64,000 nt of DNA from Rhyacophila brunnea (GCA_022495005.1 JAGYXB010000812.1:62001-126000); one strand, 5' to 3'; positions 42,442 to 54,345 are shown, counted from the stretch's first letter. The notes: generated by a model from the sequence alone, not told the origin. Translations and numbers: made by a program.

Positions 42442-43322
42442 CAGTGGCGAAAGGTGGAGGTATGCTGTTCATATCAGCCATAAATAGTGCACACGAGACT
42501 TTGTTAGTTACATGTATTTGTTTTCATAGAAATAAGACCACAATTCACAGACGATGTTAGTTAATTTTTAAAATTTGAAGATTAGATATTCGATACGAAG
42601 CCATAATAAATAAAATGTAGTCAAAAATTCTCATCAATCTATAAAATATCTAAAATTATCCAATTAAATCATACATAACTTTGGATATTTTATAGATAAA
42701 AAAAAATATGTTGTATCTATTATAGTTTGGTTTAGGCAGGGCTTAATGAATTTAACAAAATTATCTAACAATATGGGTACTATGTATTTTTAATGCAACG
42801 AAAACAAATAAGTATGAATGAAAAAGTGATCACAATTTTGTCGTATGGCCCCAAATTATACCAAAACTTTTATGGTTTGATATATTCCATCTACGTGAGA
42901 TGAGTATAGGTGGACGTTATTTTATAAATTCTTAAAATAGAGTCTGCTCAACTCATCCGGTGTACTTCCTTGTACCTATATAATTGTTTTGTATTTACAC
43001 ATTTGTACTGTAGAATAACTTAATACTGATCTATCTCTTTTGCTATGTACCTAATATTGTTTTAATAATATTTCACTGTTTCTAAATGTCATGTTGTGAA
43101 CGTCTTAAACTTATAATTTGTAATGTCCACAATATGTAAAAATAAATGAATTGAATTCTTATGGTTTGGTTTACGCATGGTTTAATTGATTTGTAAAAAC
43201 TAACCAATACCATCCGTAAATTGTAGTCTTAGTTCAATAAAAACAAATACGCATGACTAACAAAGTTTAATGTGCACTATTTATGGGAGATCTTAACAGA
43301 CTACCTCCACCCTTCGCTACTG
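42442..43322. mobile_element. hAT-M element with LINE-tail insertion
   Basis: CAGTGGCGAAAGGTGGAGGT to CTCCACCCTTCGCTACTG. Flanks CTGCAAAG and CTGCAGGG agree at six of eight places. The insert lies at 42884-43165. Confidence 0.8.
42884..43165 (+). mobile_element. 5'-truncated LINE 3' tail in hAT-M
   Basis: It ends TTGTGAACGTCTTAAACTTA then AAAAATAAATGAATTG. TTATGGTTTG occurs on both sides (about 42871-42880 and 43157-43170), as expected for a retroposed insert. Confidence 0.7.
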
Positions 43323-43707
43323 CTGCAGGGTAGTTTGTACGTACAGATACCTAATAAGAATTCGGTCGGTTAACCGCGTAAAATTTAGTTAGTTAGTTTA
43401 AAAACGCGCGATTACACGGTTCGGAAGCACTACCTGTGAGCATACGTTTTCACTCAATGAAAATACAACGTAACAGATAATAACCTACGGAAGTCTGCAG
43501 TAGTTGTAAGATATTGGTCACGGTGTACGAAATGTCTATTGTCGCTTTTTGAACGTAGTGTTGCGAAAGCAACCAAGTCAGTTTTTTTCCGTCTCTTTCT
43601 CTGAATCAAATCCATTCACAGAATGTTTATTATTATTACATTAAACGCGACAATCGATGGTGGATACTGTCGACATTTGATTTGAATTTTGGTAAAAGGA
43701 CCGCGAT
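43323..43707. other. Unassigned
   Basis: Nothing recognised. Confidence 0.4.
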
Positions 43708-43717
43708 ATGCACTTGC

Positions 43718-44586
43718 AGTGACGTCCCGAGACAAAATGCCGCCTCTAGCCAGCGCCATAATGCCGCCCCATTTTTTTATAAGTACAGTATTTTTTATCA
43801 TCCTTTCATGACTCAAATATTTAAGAATAAGGTTGTATGGATACATTACTAACAAAATAAATATAATATAATAATAGGTAGTGTGACACCCCCGTATGGT
43901 CGCCATTTGGGGATGTCTTTGTGTATCTGGAGAGGCCCGAATCGGTATCAAATCCAACAAATAGTAACGGCTGATTGCGAAAATAATTAAATAATGTTAA
44001 ATATCTGACGGCAACATTGTCTGAATAGCGTTAAAAAAAATACGAATGGCAACGCCGCATTTTGTACGGCTCCCAAGTGACCGCTGGGTTTAGCGAGAGA
44101 AGCGTTTTTGACAGCAACACTGTAAGCAGTGTTAACCTCGCTATCCGTCAAACTTAAATCGAAAAGAATTTGTATAAAAATGTAACCGTTTAGAATATAT
44201 TAACGTAAATATACCTTGCCGTTTCCAAAACAATTCCGGTGTGTCATCTGTTCACCTCCACATCCCGAATCCAGACGAAAAACCAGACAACAAAATAAAA
44301 GTGACAGTTTGCTATTCACTTACCAAAATGGAGGGAAATGATAGTAGGTAATTATGTTAGACACCCAAATCACCAGACATATTTGGTATACGTACCATTT
44401 GGCAATACACAGATTATTAGATTACTTATCATTTTCACTATGCTACTATTGTACAACATGTCAACAAAATAATTTTAGCTATTTCTATAATAATATATTC
44501 TAAGTGATTCTCCTCGATTTGCCGCCCTTCGAGTAACTGCCGCCCCCAAGCGACGCTCAATCTGCCTAACCCCACGGGACGTCACT
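43718..44586. mobile_element. TIR element with 10-bp flanking duplication
   Basis: AGTGACGTCCCG at the left and CGGGACGTCACT at the right. ATGCACTTGC (43708-43717) and ATGCATTTGC (44587-44596) flank it. Subterminal ATGCCGCC and TGCCGCCC words are present on both sides. The LTR-like repeat is nested inside. No transposase. Confidence 0.8.
43882..44343 (+). repeat. LTR-like repeat, copy 2
   Basis: TGTGACACCCCCGTATGGTC to GGGAAATGATA, with GTAG at both edges (43878-43881, 44344-44347). Nested in the 10-bp-duplication element. Confidence 0.55.
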
Positions 44587-44596
44587 ATGCATTTGC

Positions 44597-44823
44597 TCCA
44601 CAAAACTGAGTATAAATGTAAATCATAGAATTGTGATTCTTTTTTTTCTTCGTTGGATCCTCCATAGCATGGATTCGCTTGCCCCGGCGTTCACAGTTAG
44701 GGAGGGCCTTGTCAATAAAAATATCGAAATCTTCTTTTTTTGGTACCGTATTCTGCCGAAAGTAGGCGACCAACTTCCAGTATACCTCCCTGCCCTGTAG
44801 ACGCGAAAGGTGTTAATAGATAG
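44597..44823. other. Unassigned
   Basis: Nothing recognised. Confidence 0.35.
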
Positions 44824-45335
44824 CAGTAGCGAAGGGTGGAGGTAGGTTGTTAAGATCCGCCATAAATAGTGCACATTAATCTTTGTCAGTCATACGTATT
44901 TGTTTTTATTGAACTAAGACTACAATTTAAATATTTAGAGATGGTGTTGGTTAGTTTTTATAATTCAATTAAACCCTGCGAAACCAAACGACAATGGTTT
45001 TAGTACATACATATTATACATATTATTGTTGGTTCATTTTTTTTAAATCCCTGCCTAACCAAAATAGTAACTAAAATATTATTCTATCTATAAAATATTC
45101 AAATTTATGTATGATTTAATTGCATAATTTTAAATATTTTATAGATAGACGAGTATTTTTGACTATTGTCTATTATGGCATGGTTTTCGCAGGGTTTAAT
45201 TGAATTTTAAAAACTAAGCAACACCATCTATAAAGTGTAGTTTATTTAAATGAAAACAAATACGTGTGATTGACAAAGTTTAATGTGCACTATTTATGGC
45301 GGATCTTAACAACCTACCTCCACCCTTCGCCACTG
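44824..45335. mobile_element. hAT-M MITE
   Basis: CAGTAGCGAAGGGTGGAGGT to CCACCCTTCGCCACTG; flanks ATAGATAG and GTAGATAC. Confidence 0.8.
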
Positions 45336-45344
45336 GTAGATACG

Positions 45345-45732
45345 ACTGTGGATATTCTACATAAATAGTGCGCACTGTATTTATTGAACAAATAATACTT
45401 TAAAGATTGTGTTGATTAGTTTTTAAAATTAAATTAAACCCTGCGTAAACCAAGCCATAATAATATTAGAGGTATGCTGTAGGATAAAATATTTAAAATT
45501 AAGTATAATTTAATAGCATACTTTTAGATATTTTATAGATAGCAGAACTGTTTTATCTAATATTGTTTGCTTTAGGCAGGGTTTGATTATTAATGTATTT
45601 TACAAACCATCCAATAACACCTTCAATTTGTATTCTTAGTTGAATGAAAACAAATATGTATGACTGACAATGGTTAGTGTTCACATTTATCTCGGTTTTC
45701 CACAGCCCACCTCAACCCTTCACAACTGCTAC
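45345..45732. mobile_element. hAT-M, degraded copy in tandem
   Basis: ACTGTGGATATTCTACAT to CAACCCTTCACAACTG. Body similarity (ACATAAATAGTGCGCACT, TTAAACCCTGCGTAAACC) is clear but the ends are eroded. Confidence 0.65.
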
Positions 45733-46042
45733 CCTGGATCTTTCGTATCAGATCTCCAATGCCTTAAACATTGAGCCACTTATGGAGGTTGTGTTAATTT
45801 GGGGATCACATTTCTCATTTCATTTTACGCTCTCGTGGTAATACAGATATAATAGTAATTTACGTATTTTGAAGCTTTTTATATTAAAAAATATGTCTAA
45901 AACGATCAGGAGCAGTGTTAGAATAATTATTATTGGTAAACTTTCGGTTTATTAGAAAGAACAGTCGCATCTAAAGGAGAACCTATACAATATTTAAACT
46001 CGCCTCTAGACTACAGAGACTTGTTGTTCTCGACGATTTGTA
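45733..46042. other. Unassigned
   Basis: Nothing recognised. Confidence 0.4.
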
Positions 46043-46050
46043 GTTGTCGG

Positions 46051-46763
46051 TAGGGAAACCAATCCCGAGCCAAAATTCTGATCCCGGGATTTCGGGATTA
46101 CACTTTGACAATCCCGGGGCTGGTCCCGGATTGGCATTTTTTTTCCATTGTTAATATAAAATTTTTATATTTACAAATAATTGATAAAATCGGTCAAAAA
46201 TAAATCGAGTATAATTTATACTATTTAAGACATTTATTGTTAGTATTGTATACGTTCAATCTCGAAAATACATAAGTTTAATGGAGTAAATAATATTGTA
46301 ATATAAATAATAATGTGAATTTAATATGAGATTGTTTCTGATAGTGAAGACTTAATGAATGGGTTAGCGAGATTTAAAATAGTAAAGCAAATCATGGTGT
46401 GCTTATGGCCTTTCCGCTTCATAAATCTAATTAGTCAGCCAAATATGAAACTGCCGTAAAACGTATGAGATCATGGTGGAATTACTTTGTTAATAGTGCG
46501 AAGCATTGTTTTTTTCCAATCTTTCTCATTTTTATTAATTCATGTAAAAATAAAATGAATCGGCAACTTACACATGGGTATAAATCAAACTTCATTCAAA
46601 CTCAGTTTATTTCTAATGTACTCGTAGTTATTTGTAATTAAAAGTATTTTTCTGTTATAAAATTAATAAAAAAATCAATCCCGAAAGTTTCGGGATCATG
46701 TTTATCAATCCCGGGATTCATATGTATCGAAAATAGCTAGGTATCCCGGGTTTGGAATCCATA
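46051..46763. mobile_element. hAT-Z, full-length second copy, inverted
   Basis: TAGGGAAACCAATCCCGAG at the left, TTTGGAATCCATA at the right. GTTGTCGG is duplicated exactly at 46043-46050 and 46764-46771. 713 bp. Confidence 0.9.
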
Positions 46764-46889
46764 GTTGTCGGACACTACTCACAACATCGGTCGATTCTAA
46801 TCCATAGATTCCCAAACTTATTTGGCCCACCACCCTCTTCTACTTACACATTTTTCATCTCCCAGCGAACCACGTGTCGAATTAATTAA

Positions 46890-47238
46890 GAGCGTACATA
46901 AGTGAAACGGCAAATAATATTCAACAGTACGTGGAACGAAATTTTGCAGTCGTCACCAATCAGCGAGCACGTGAGCACGTCGATTTGTTTTGTGATGGCG
47001 TCGGAGGAATATATTATTAAATCGTGTAAAGATGACTAAAAAACGTTCCGCATGTACTTGAAAAAGAAAACATGTCAATGAATACACTATTATTATTACG
47101 AATATAATAATAAACATAACATTAAAAGGACTTGAATTTTTATGACAAATTATATTTCGTTCGACTCGCGTCATTTGCACAATCCGCGCGTTGCCTAGTT
47201 ACGATTTTTTTAGACCATGCCTCAGCTGACGTATAGCC
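46890..47238 (+). mobile_element. Family T MITE with both TTAA flanks
   Basis: TTAA at 46886-46889 and 47239-47242. The ends GAGCGTACATAAGTGA and TCAGCTGACGTATAGCC are inverted (GCGTACAT against GCTATACGTCA). Confidence 0.8.
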
Positions 47239-47242
47239 TTAA

Positions 47243-47810
47243 TATATTATAATGGATTCAAACTCTGTACTATTCCATTGAAGTGTTTACTTAGATTAGT
47301 TTACTTAATTCGGTCTATAGTATTAATACTTAATATATTCGTAAAACACCTATTAAAAATCGATAACTATTGTATTTTATTTAAATTAATACAACGCTTC
47401 CGTTAGAAACTGTCAGTTAACGTCATTAAAACGGATGCCGAATAGGTATTATATTATATATAATAACGTCGCCAGAATCATCTCGTTGAATCAAAAGAGA
47501 AAAATATAATCGTTCTAAAAAAAACATCAACACAACGAAAATACGGCAAAAACCTGTTTAGAAAAAAAAAACAAAACAAAAAAAATCTATAATACAATAA
47601 TTAGTTATTCAGAAATCTGGTTTCTTAAGCCATAATAAGACTGGTTATCCACCATACATCATAAACTTGTCATGCCATTAATGAAATAAAAATGATGGAA
47701 CATTAACATATTGTTACATAGTAAGTTATTTATATAAAATCTAAGTGTCAATTGCGGACTATAATTTGATACATAGTAGGAATGTCTATACCCAAGAGTT
47801 AAGCGCAATG
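47243..47810. other. Unassigned
   Basis: AT-rich, no gene. Confidence 0.4.
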
Positions 47811-48205
47811 GGTTCCATGACAAAACAGAACAGTGACAAAACAGAACAATGATAAATATACGTATGACCTTTCATGAAAAATATAAATTTAATATTGAAA
47901 TTGACCTATCTCTATTATGCTGATAGATTTTTAATAGGACAGATTTTCATTACGCCACAATAAATCAAATTATATACTTACCTAATTTCTGCATTCCTAA
48001 TCGCTAGAAAGGCTCAAATAAACGGGACATTGCTGGCAAGCTTAGGATATCTCATCTTAATCAATATAATATGTTCAAATTGATTGGGTGAGTAGGTACA
48101 ACAAAATAATGACCTAACCTAACCTAAATAGATTCCACAAAAATTAATATTTCATTTTTTCCCTGGCTGTTCTGTTTTGTCACTGTTCTGTTTTGTCCGG
48201 TTACC
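47811..48205. mobile_element. Family Y element
   Basis: GGTTCCATGACAAAACAGAA at the left, TTGTCCGGTTACC at the right, ACCTAACCTAACC near 48113. No flanking duplication remains. Confidence 0.8.
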
Positions 48206-48484
48206 CTATCTCCGCCTTATATCAATAAAAAATATAAAGAATATTTTTTTCAAAATATACCCTCCCCCGAAAACATTTTTCTATGTGCGCCTGCTATGTA
48301 GCATTGTTTTATTCGGTAACCGGACAAAACGGATCTCAGTCGAGAAGTGATACTGACGTACGTGTCAAAATGTACCGACTGGATATTTATAAAAAATGGG
48401 GCGGCCAGGTAGATAGGCTCTCGCCTAGATCCAGCCGTTGGTTTGAAAAAACAAACAAATAGAATCAGGTTACTTAGTCGTGTT
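48206..48484. other. Unassigned, with a family Y scrap
   Basis: GGTAACCGGACAAAACGG at 48316-48333 is a Y end, cut off. Confidence 0.5.
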
Positions 48485-48895
48485 GTTATCGGGTCTACGA
48501 CGATTTGGCGCCGGGACAACTGGACGCCACGCAATTCGAAATTAAATAGACGTTAGGTACTTATAGGTAAGTATCTACTTTTAAAAGAACTATTTAATAT
48601 TATTATTTATATTTCAATTATTATAAGTATTATGATTTAATAGTTGGTGACAATTGAAAAATGCACACGTAAATAATGAGTTAATCGTGCGAATGTTTAA
48701 GTTCCAACGAAAAAAGAGTTTTTTTTATTTTATATAAAGCCTTAGGCATGGTAATTCTCAATCCGCAATAAAAAAAACATTATGTTAAGAGTAAAATGAA
48801 TTAAAACTACTAAGTAGTAGATAGAAACTGATTAAAAGTCCTCGTCTACGTTCTGTATACGTGTCTACGACAGTGCGGCGTCCAGTTGTCCCATT
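48485..48895 (+). mobile_element. Family U TIR element, copy 2
   Basis: CGCCGGGACAACTGGACGCC at the left, GGCGTCCAGTTGTCCCAT at the right. The body includes AAAAGAGTTTTTTTTATTTT and AGTAGTAGATAGAAACTGA. Confidence 0.7.
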
Positions 48896-49272
48896 AGGCG
48901 GCCAAATACGTATAGTTTTCGTAAGAGGTTGAACATGCCAGTTAATACGTAATGGCGGCCATACAGTTATCTTTGGTAGATAATCTGCTGCGCCCATAGA
49001 CGGACAGTTTTCGACCTGTCAGATGTGTGCCATGTTCAAACTGCCAGCGACCCCCCACTCCCGTGTTTTTGTAAAACTGTTGGAATTTCAACTCACCGAA
49101 AGTTTTCGGGTGACGTTAGCTAGCTGCGTCGTAAAGTAGGAGTAGCTGGCGCGATTTGGCGGCAAATTTTGATAGTTCTGTCATAATCTTCTAAGTTCGT
49201 TCGATAAGAAGTACCTATATTATTTTTGTAGCGTATTCTTTTGCTACTCATATTATATAATTACGAATATTG
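48896..49272. other. Unassigned
   Basis: 49000-49060 shares CCATGTTCAA and GACGGACAGTT words, inverted, with 50060-50110. No gene. Confidence 0.35.
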
Positions 49273-49285
49273 TGAAGTGTCAACT

Positions 49286-49545
49286 TTCTCTCTTTTTCTT
49301 TCGACCATGTCCGATCCTAATAGGATCATATGGGCCTCCACAGAGTGGAGGTTTGTATTGACAGATTTTTGTTTTTACGAGAAATGGATCTCAGCCACTT
49401 GCTCAACCTATTAGGTCCATACTGACTCTACACAAATTGAAAAACAATATGTTTACTTGCCAGACCCAGGATTCGAACCTGGGACCCTCGACTCTATAGG
49501 CCGGAATTTAAGCCACTCGGCCATCGTGGGTGTTGGCTGTGGGGC
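49286..49545 (-). mobile_element. SINE-A, near full length
   Basis: On the minus strand: tRNA-like head (GGCCGAGTGGCTTAAAT, B box GGTTCGAATCCTGGG) and body. A 13-bp TGAAGTGTCAACT flanks it exactly (49273-49285 and 49546-49558), as expected for LINE-driven retroposition. Confidence 0.9.
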
Positions 49546-49680
49546 TGAAGTGTCAACTAGGTACCGCAAATAGTATTTTCCACTACTTAAATACAAAAAT
49601 ATGTCTAGGTATCATGGAAACAGACGCCAACTTGCAATTGCGTGTTGTGCAATGTATGTCCATGACAGGGCGATGTTGTT

Positions 49681-49748
49681 TAGTATACTATTATACTTAG
49701 TATATTAGTATACATTTAGTATATTAGTATACGAATTAGTATACTATG
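49681..49748 (+). repeat. TAGTATA tandem simple repeat
   Basis: Repeats of TTAGTATAC and TATTAGTATAC, about six units. Confidence 0.8.
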
Positions 49749-49929
49749 AATAATTTATTCAAAATAAAAGAATCTGGACATATATTTACACAAACAATAA
49801 ATTGTAATCATAATAAATCTAACAAAATCAATATCGTTCAATATACCCTACTTAAAACTAATTTAACACTAGGTAGGTACCCCTGTGTATGATCTCCGCG
49901 AACATAACCTTCACAGTTTTTGACACTTG

Positions 49930-50065
49930 CTCTGCCACAGACAATAACTGTACGTATATGGGCACGTCTGTTGACAGTTCGACAGATTTAAATGGGGTAG
50001 TTAAACTGATCTGTGGTGTGGCCACTAACGTACAGTTATTGAACAGTTATTGTCTGTGCCATGTT
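49930..50065. mobile_element. Short inverted-repeat element
   Basis: GCCACAGACAATAACTGTAC (49935-49954) is the inverse of GTACAGTTATTGAACAG plus TTATTGTCTGTGCC (50028-50062), with an internal duplication on the right side. Confidence 0.6.
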
Positions 50066-50089
50066 CAACCTGTTACGAGAACTGTCCGT

Positions 50090-50212
50090 CTATGGCCGCC
50101 TATTCCCTTATTATCTGCAGTGACGGGTTTAAAAAACCTACTTGAAGGTTTAAAACCCGATGACTACCTCATTTTGACAATCGGAGAATCAAATACTTAT
50201 ATGGGAAACTAA
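50090..50212 (+). other. Possible transposon-protein scrap, unrecognised
   Basis: A frame ending at 50212 reads LLEGLKPDDYLILTIGES before the stop. It has protein-like composition but is too short to assign. Confidence 0.3.
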
Positions 50213-50331
50213 TGAAAATTAATCAAAACCTAAGAAAATTCTCAAGAAACCCAATGACTGTAGTGTATTAATTAATAATATAAGTGAAACAATCATAAAT
50301 ACACTGAGAAAATCACATAAATATACTATTG

Positions 50332-50402
50332 TGACCTCACCGGGTCGAACCCGGGCCTCCAGATGAAAGGCCAGCGCCTTACGCACTGAACTACGAGGGC
50401 CG
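50332..50402 (-). mobile_element. Degenerate tRNA-like sequence (SINE head)
   Basis: On the minus strand it has A-box-like TAGTTCAGTGCGTAAGGC and B box GGGTTCGACCC. The anticodon loop reads CTTTCAT (TTC, Glu-like) but the anticodon stem does not pair, and the acceptor stem has two mismatches. Not a working tRNA gene. Confidence 0.6.
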
Positions 50403-50894
50403 GATATAATATATATACCTATATTTAAATCAAAATATACAATTTAAAAAATCAACAGGTATTTGAAAAATGCTGTATTAAATGCGGTTTAGCGCTTTAC
50501 TATGCGTTGTAATCTAATATGCGATATGAAGGTTTTTCATACATTAGCTACAATATAATTATTAATAATAGACAATATATTATTCTCAACGAAGGCCAAT
50601 ATTATATATCACAAACTGTGGAGATTTAAGATTAAAATTGACCAAATTAGTACCTAACATAAAAACTCTTTGCAGCTCACATGAAACACAAGGATCGCAC
50701 TCGTTTTCTTACGAGTTGTACATCTAATATACCTAATAAACATATTAAAAATAGTTATAGCTTTTCATCCAATTCATTTTTCTCAGAATTTGTTAGTTAA
50801 CTATGAAATTTTGATAGGAGGGCGGCGGGGCATGGATATTTTTGAAGCGTTGAAGTGGGGCATGGCACAAATAGGGTTGAGAAACACTGGCCTA
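50403..50894. other. Unassigned
   Basis: AT-rich, no gene. Confidence 0.4.
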
Positions 50895-51030
50895 AAGGGT
50901 CCCAGGTTCGAATCATGGATCTGGCAATTACATAAATACATCCATTTATCGTAAAAACAAAAATCTGTTAATGCACAACCTCACTCTGAGGAGGTCCATG
51001 CCATATTTTAGGATCGAAGGTCAAAAAAAA
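50895..51030 (+). mobile_element. SINE-A fragment
   Basis: GGGTCCCAGGTTCGAATCAT then TCCATTTATCGTAAAAACAA and CACTCTGAGGAGGTCCATG; the tRNA 5' half is missing. Confidence 0.65.
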
Positions 51031-51483
51031 ATCATCATTTCTTCAACTGATTTATTTTATCTTAAATCATGTAGAGCAGCGTTTCCCAATTAAATTTATT
51101 CGCGGTATAAAAATATACTTAAGATTTTTCAGTTAATTAAATGATAGGTTTATTTTATAGCAATTCGTCAGCTGAATGCAGAAATATTCTAACTCACATT
51201 TGAAATATTTTGTATGTATATTATACCACAACTTAACTTAACTCACAATATTATTCATTGAAAAAATGTGAGTTATCACATTGATTTTCACGATGGTTTA
51301 AAGTGACTTTTGATACCCAATTATTTTTCTTTATATACACTAATGCCTTTAGTTAAAATCACTTGGTATATCTATCTAAAAATTGACAAAATTTCAAAAT
51401 GTGAGTTATGAATTTTGGCAACTCACTTAAAAAATCGGTGTGTGTAGGTACTACAAAAACAAAACTTGCGATTCTTCGACTAG
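51031..51483. other. Unassigned
   Basis: AAATGTGAGTTAT recurs at about 51264 and 51398 with AACTCACAxxTT words at 51191 and 51240, hinting at a short local repeat. No gene. Confidence 0.4.
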
Positions 51484-51672
51484 CTCTTAATTATCTTGTT
51501 AAATTACACACTCAAGAAAAAGGGCCGCTTATTGGAACGCTGTTGGTTTATTTCTACACACTTTAACTTATAAATCTAAATTATATAATTTTTTATCGTT
51601 GTTTTTATTTTTAAAGTAACAGCTGCCACAATGACGTTTAGTAGTTTGTTTACGTAAGGAATTGCAAATGGC
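51484..51672 (-). repeat. Dispersed repeat shared with 2650-2848
   Basis: CTTAATTATCTTGTTAAATT to GTTTACGTAAGGAATTGCAA, inverted relative to the 2.7-kb copy. Confidence 0.65.
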
Positions 51673-51764
51673 CGACAATAATAAATTCGCTGCCTAGGCA
51701 ACGGAACAATTCTAAATTAAAATATTATACTGTATAATCGCCACGATTGCATTAATATACTGTT

Positions 51765-51830
51765 GTGTAAAGGCAGTGCGTTCGGCTGATAACCGAACAA
51801 TCTTGGTTCGAATCCAATCGAGTGCGATTT
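51765..51830 (+). mobile_element. tRNA-like sequence, Ile(GAT)-like, degenerate
   Basis: Anticodon arm TTCGG-CTGATAA-CCGAA is perfect, and the B box GGTTCGAATCC is present. The acceptor stem does not form from the flanking bases. It is likelier a SINE head or decayed tRNA than a gene. Confidence 0.5.
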
Positions 51831-52380
51831 TTTTGCGTGCGACACGTCAAAAATACACTCTGATCTGATTTTCCAAACGCGCCTAAACAAGTATTACTTC
51901 AAAAATCATGTTTCAAAACCTGTATCACTGAGTTCTATAACGTTAACACCAATTCAACATACTATAGTAACAAGATAATTGTAGAGTTCTACCAAGCGAA
52001 AGTTAATCTCAACAAATATTCACATCGATTTAAACAAGTAAACAGAATTCCCTATGACGAAATCGTGAAAGTGTACGTACGAGAGAAAAAAAAAACGATT
52101 TTTTATGCAAACTTTTGTAACCGCTTATGTGAGAGTAAAAAAAAAACATATTATCTTCGTGACATCTTCGTTAAAATTCGTAAACTGACGAATAATTATG
52201 TTTAATATATTTTGACAGGCATCGGAAGTGAAAAGATTTACTGAATAAGTAACCACGTACAGTGTTGCCAATTGTCATTTACAAAAATATGCCAGAAAGA
52301 AAATAAGATAGATCAGTGTTCTTCAACCGGCGTTCCGTAAGAATTTATTGCCGGATCGAGAAAACTTTCGCCATCTTTTA
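51831..52380. other. Unassigned
   Basis: A-rich runs at about 52087 and 52138. No gene. Confidence 0.4.
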
Positions 52381-52840
52381 CCACGTTTTTATTAGCTCGT
52401 ATTTTTGTTTGTCCGGTACAGATTTTTTCTACTTTGTCCAAGATTTTTAACTAACTTCCCGACTACCTAGACATTTGAAACTTTTAGAATATATCAGAAC
52501 ACGACGACAAAGCATTATTTTAATACTTTTGGCCATCTTTAAGCAGAATTGAATTCATTTTTAATTAATTCTGTTTTGTATGTTTTCGGAAAGAAATCGT
52601 TAAATGTAATATTTACTACTCACTATTATTGGTTGCTAAGTGGGTCCTAGTAACTAAATTATTAATATATACGTGCGTTACTATGGAAATCAATATAAAA
52701 TGTTAAAATGACATTTCAGTATTCTATATTTATTCAGTATTTCTATCAATTACAATAAAAAAAAAATATTTATACATAGAATTGTCAAGTTTATATGTTC
52801 TAAAATGTTATAAAAAGTTCTTTTTATCTTGTAATTATTT
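52381..52840 (-). mobile_element. Family X transposon, copy 6
   Basis: CCACGTTTTTATTAGCTCGT to TTTTTATCTTGTAATTA; the ACGTGCGTTACTATGGAAAT segment is retained. Confidence 0.7.
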
Positions 52841-52844
52841 TATT

Positions 52845-53260
52845 ACATACTGTGAGCATTACAATTAATTATAAATTTAAGACGTTCACGATATGACATT
52901 TTAAAACAAAGAAATAGTATTAAATTAATAGTGTAAAGAAGAAATAAATAAATGCAGTATCACAAAAACAGTATTAAAAGTAAAGTAAAAGGTACACAAA
53001 TTATAAAGCATGGAAGCATACCGAATGAGCTAAGTGGACCATATTTTAAGATTTTTTAAAACAACGCCACCTACACTCATTCTCACGTAGGTGGAATATA
53101 TCAACGTCCGAAGCGATTTGGTTGAACATAGTTATTGCCCTCCCAATTGACATCACCAATGGCAGGTTAGTTTTGCTCCTTGGGAGAACAAACAACTGAT
53201 GCTCCCGATTTCTAAGATAGTTATCAGGGACACACAAGTCAATACCACGAAGAATGGCAG
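52845..53260 (-). pseudogene. LINE C-terminal fragment and 3' tail (CR1-like)
   Basis: The minus strand includes VPDNYLRNREHQLFVLPRSK, then VMSIGRAITMFNQIASDVDI and FHLRENECRWRCF. It is followed by TCATATCGTGAACGTCTTAA of the shared 3' tail. Sister copy of 38341-38660. Confidence 0.7.
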
Positions 53261-53394
53261 AGTTATCATTTACACCACGTATAAGCCGAAAATATTACTG
53301 ATTAATTAAATTTGCTTACAAAGAAGCAGGAGCAGATGTAGCACTAACCAAACATTGTAATTTTATAACACAAGATTTAATAAACAAAATTCTA

Positions 53395-53560
53395 TCCAAC
53401 GTGCATAATTTTGAAAACAAGCCTGATATATCCAGTAGAAAAAACGTTTTTTTTTTAAATACGACACTTAGCAGGACCGAGCCTGCGTTTCTCGGGACTC
53501 GCGCTCACGCACATTTACCATAATGCTATCTATAGGCATCCTATCTGATTGCGACAAATT
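53395..53560 (-). mobile_element. SINE-B copy
   Basis: The minus strand has a tRNA-like head ending in a B-box relic (GCAGGCTCGGTCCTGC) and the ATATCAGGCTTGTTTTCAAA body. Confidence 0.55.
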
Positions 53561-53682
53561 TAAACTAATGGCCTTCACAATACTCTTTGAAACGCTTTCC
53601 AAATTGAGTTACTATTGGCAATCACAATTCAATAAAAAGAATGTTAATGAATGTTGTGAATTATTCATTGAATAACAAAAAT

Positions 53683-54345
53683 CATCATCATCAGGGGCGC
53701 GACAACCCGGCATGGGTCTTGGCCTCCTCCAACAGCTCCCTCCACCTGTCCCTATCCAGTGTGGCCGCTTTCCAATTCGGTACCCCCAGAATACGGCAGT
53801 CACTGGCAGCTCCATCCAACCTGCGAATCTTTGGCCTGCCTCTTCTTCTACGCCCTATTAGATTGTTGGACCACACTCTCTTTGCCGGATCATTGTCATT
53901 CATACGGTGCACATGACCTAGCCATCGCAGTCTCCCAACCTTAATTGATTGAACTGCACTGCAATCTTCGTACAGCCCGTAGATCTCAGCATTATATCTT
54001 CTCCTCCAATTAGTGCCTTCCCTGATCGATCCATATATACGGCGGAGAATTTTTCTTTCAAAGATATTCAGGGCTCGTTCATTTTGCAGAGTTAATGTCC
54101 AGGTTTCCGATGCGTAGGTGAGCACTGGCTTTACAAGTGTCTTGTAAAGTGTGCTTTTAGTTCGGCGAGATGGTATGCGGGACTTTAAAAGTCTTAACAG
54201 GCCAAAGTAGCATTTATTCGCAGACATGATTCTCTTGTTGATTTCTTCTGTAACATCATTATGTCGAGTTACAAGAGAACCAATATATATGAAACTGTCG
54301 ACCGTATCAAACTTGTATGCACCGATGAAAAAAAAATAGTTAATA
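53683..54345 (-). pseudogene. LINE RT C-terminus (RTE-like), longest relic
   Basis: About 205 open residues: FIYIGSLVTRHNDVTEEIN, IMSANKCYFGLLRLLKS, LVKPVLTYASETWTL, FERKILRRIYGSI, GRLRWLGHVHRMNDN, GRRRRGRPKIRRLDG and NWKAATLDRDRW. Everything upstream (endonuclease and RT palm) is missing. The 3' end is a (GAT)n tail. Near-identical to 22331-22765, so both belong to a recently active family. Confidence 0.9.

Noticed and set aside
49889..50212. A 107-codon plus-strand gene
   Set aside because: Most of it runs through the short inverted-repeat element at 49930-50065; only the last 40 codons look protein-like, and they cannot be assigned.
50332..50402. A functional tRNA-Glu gene
   Set aside because: The anticodon stem does not pair and the acceptor has mismatches; it behaves as a decayed SINE head.
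51765..51830. A functional tRNA-Ile(GAT) gene
   Set aside because: The anticodon arm and B box are good, but no acceptor stem forms with the flanks.
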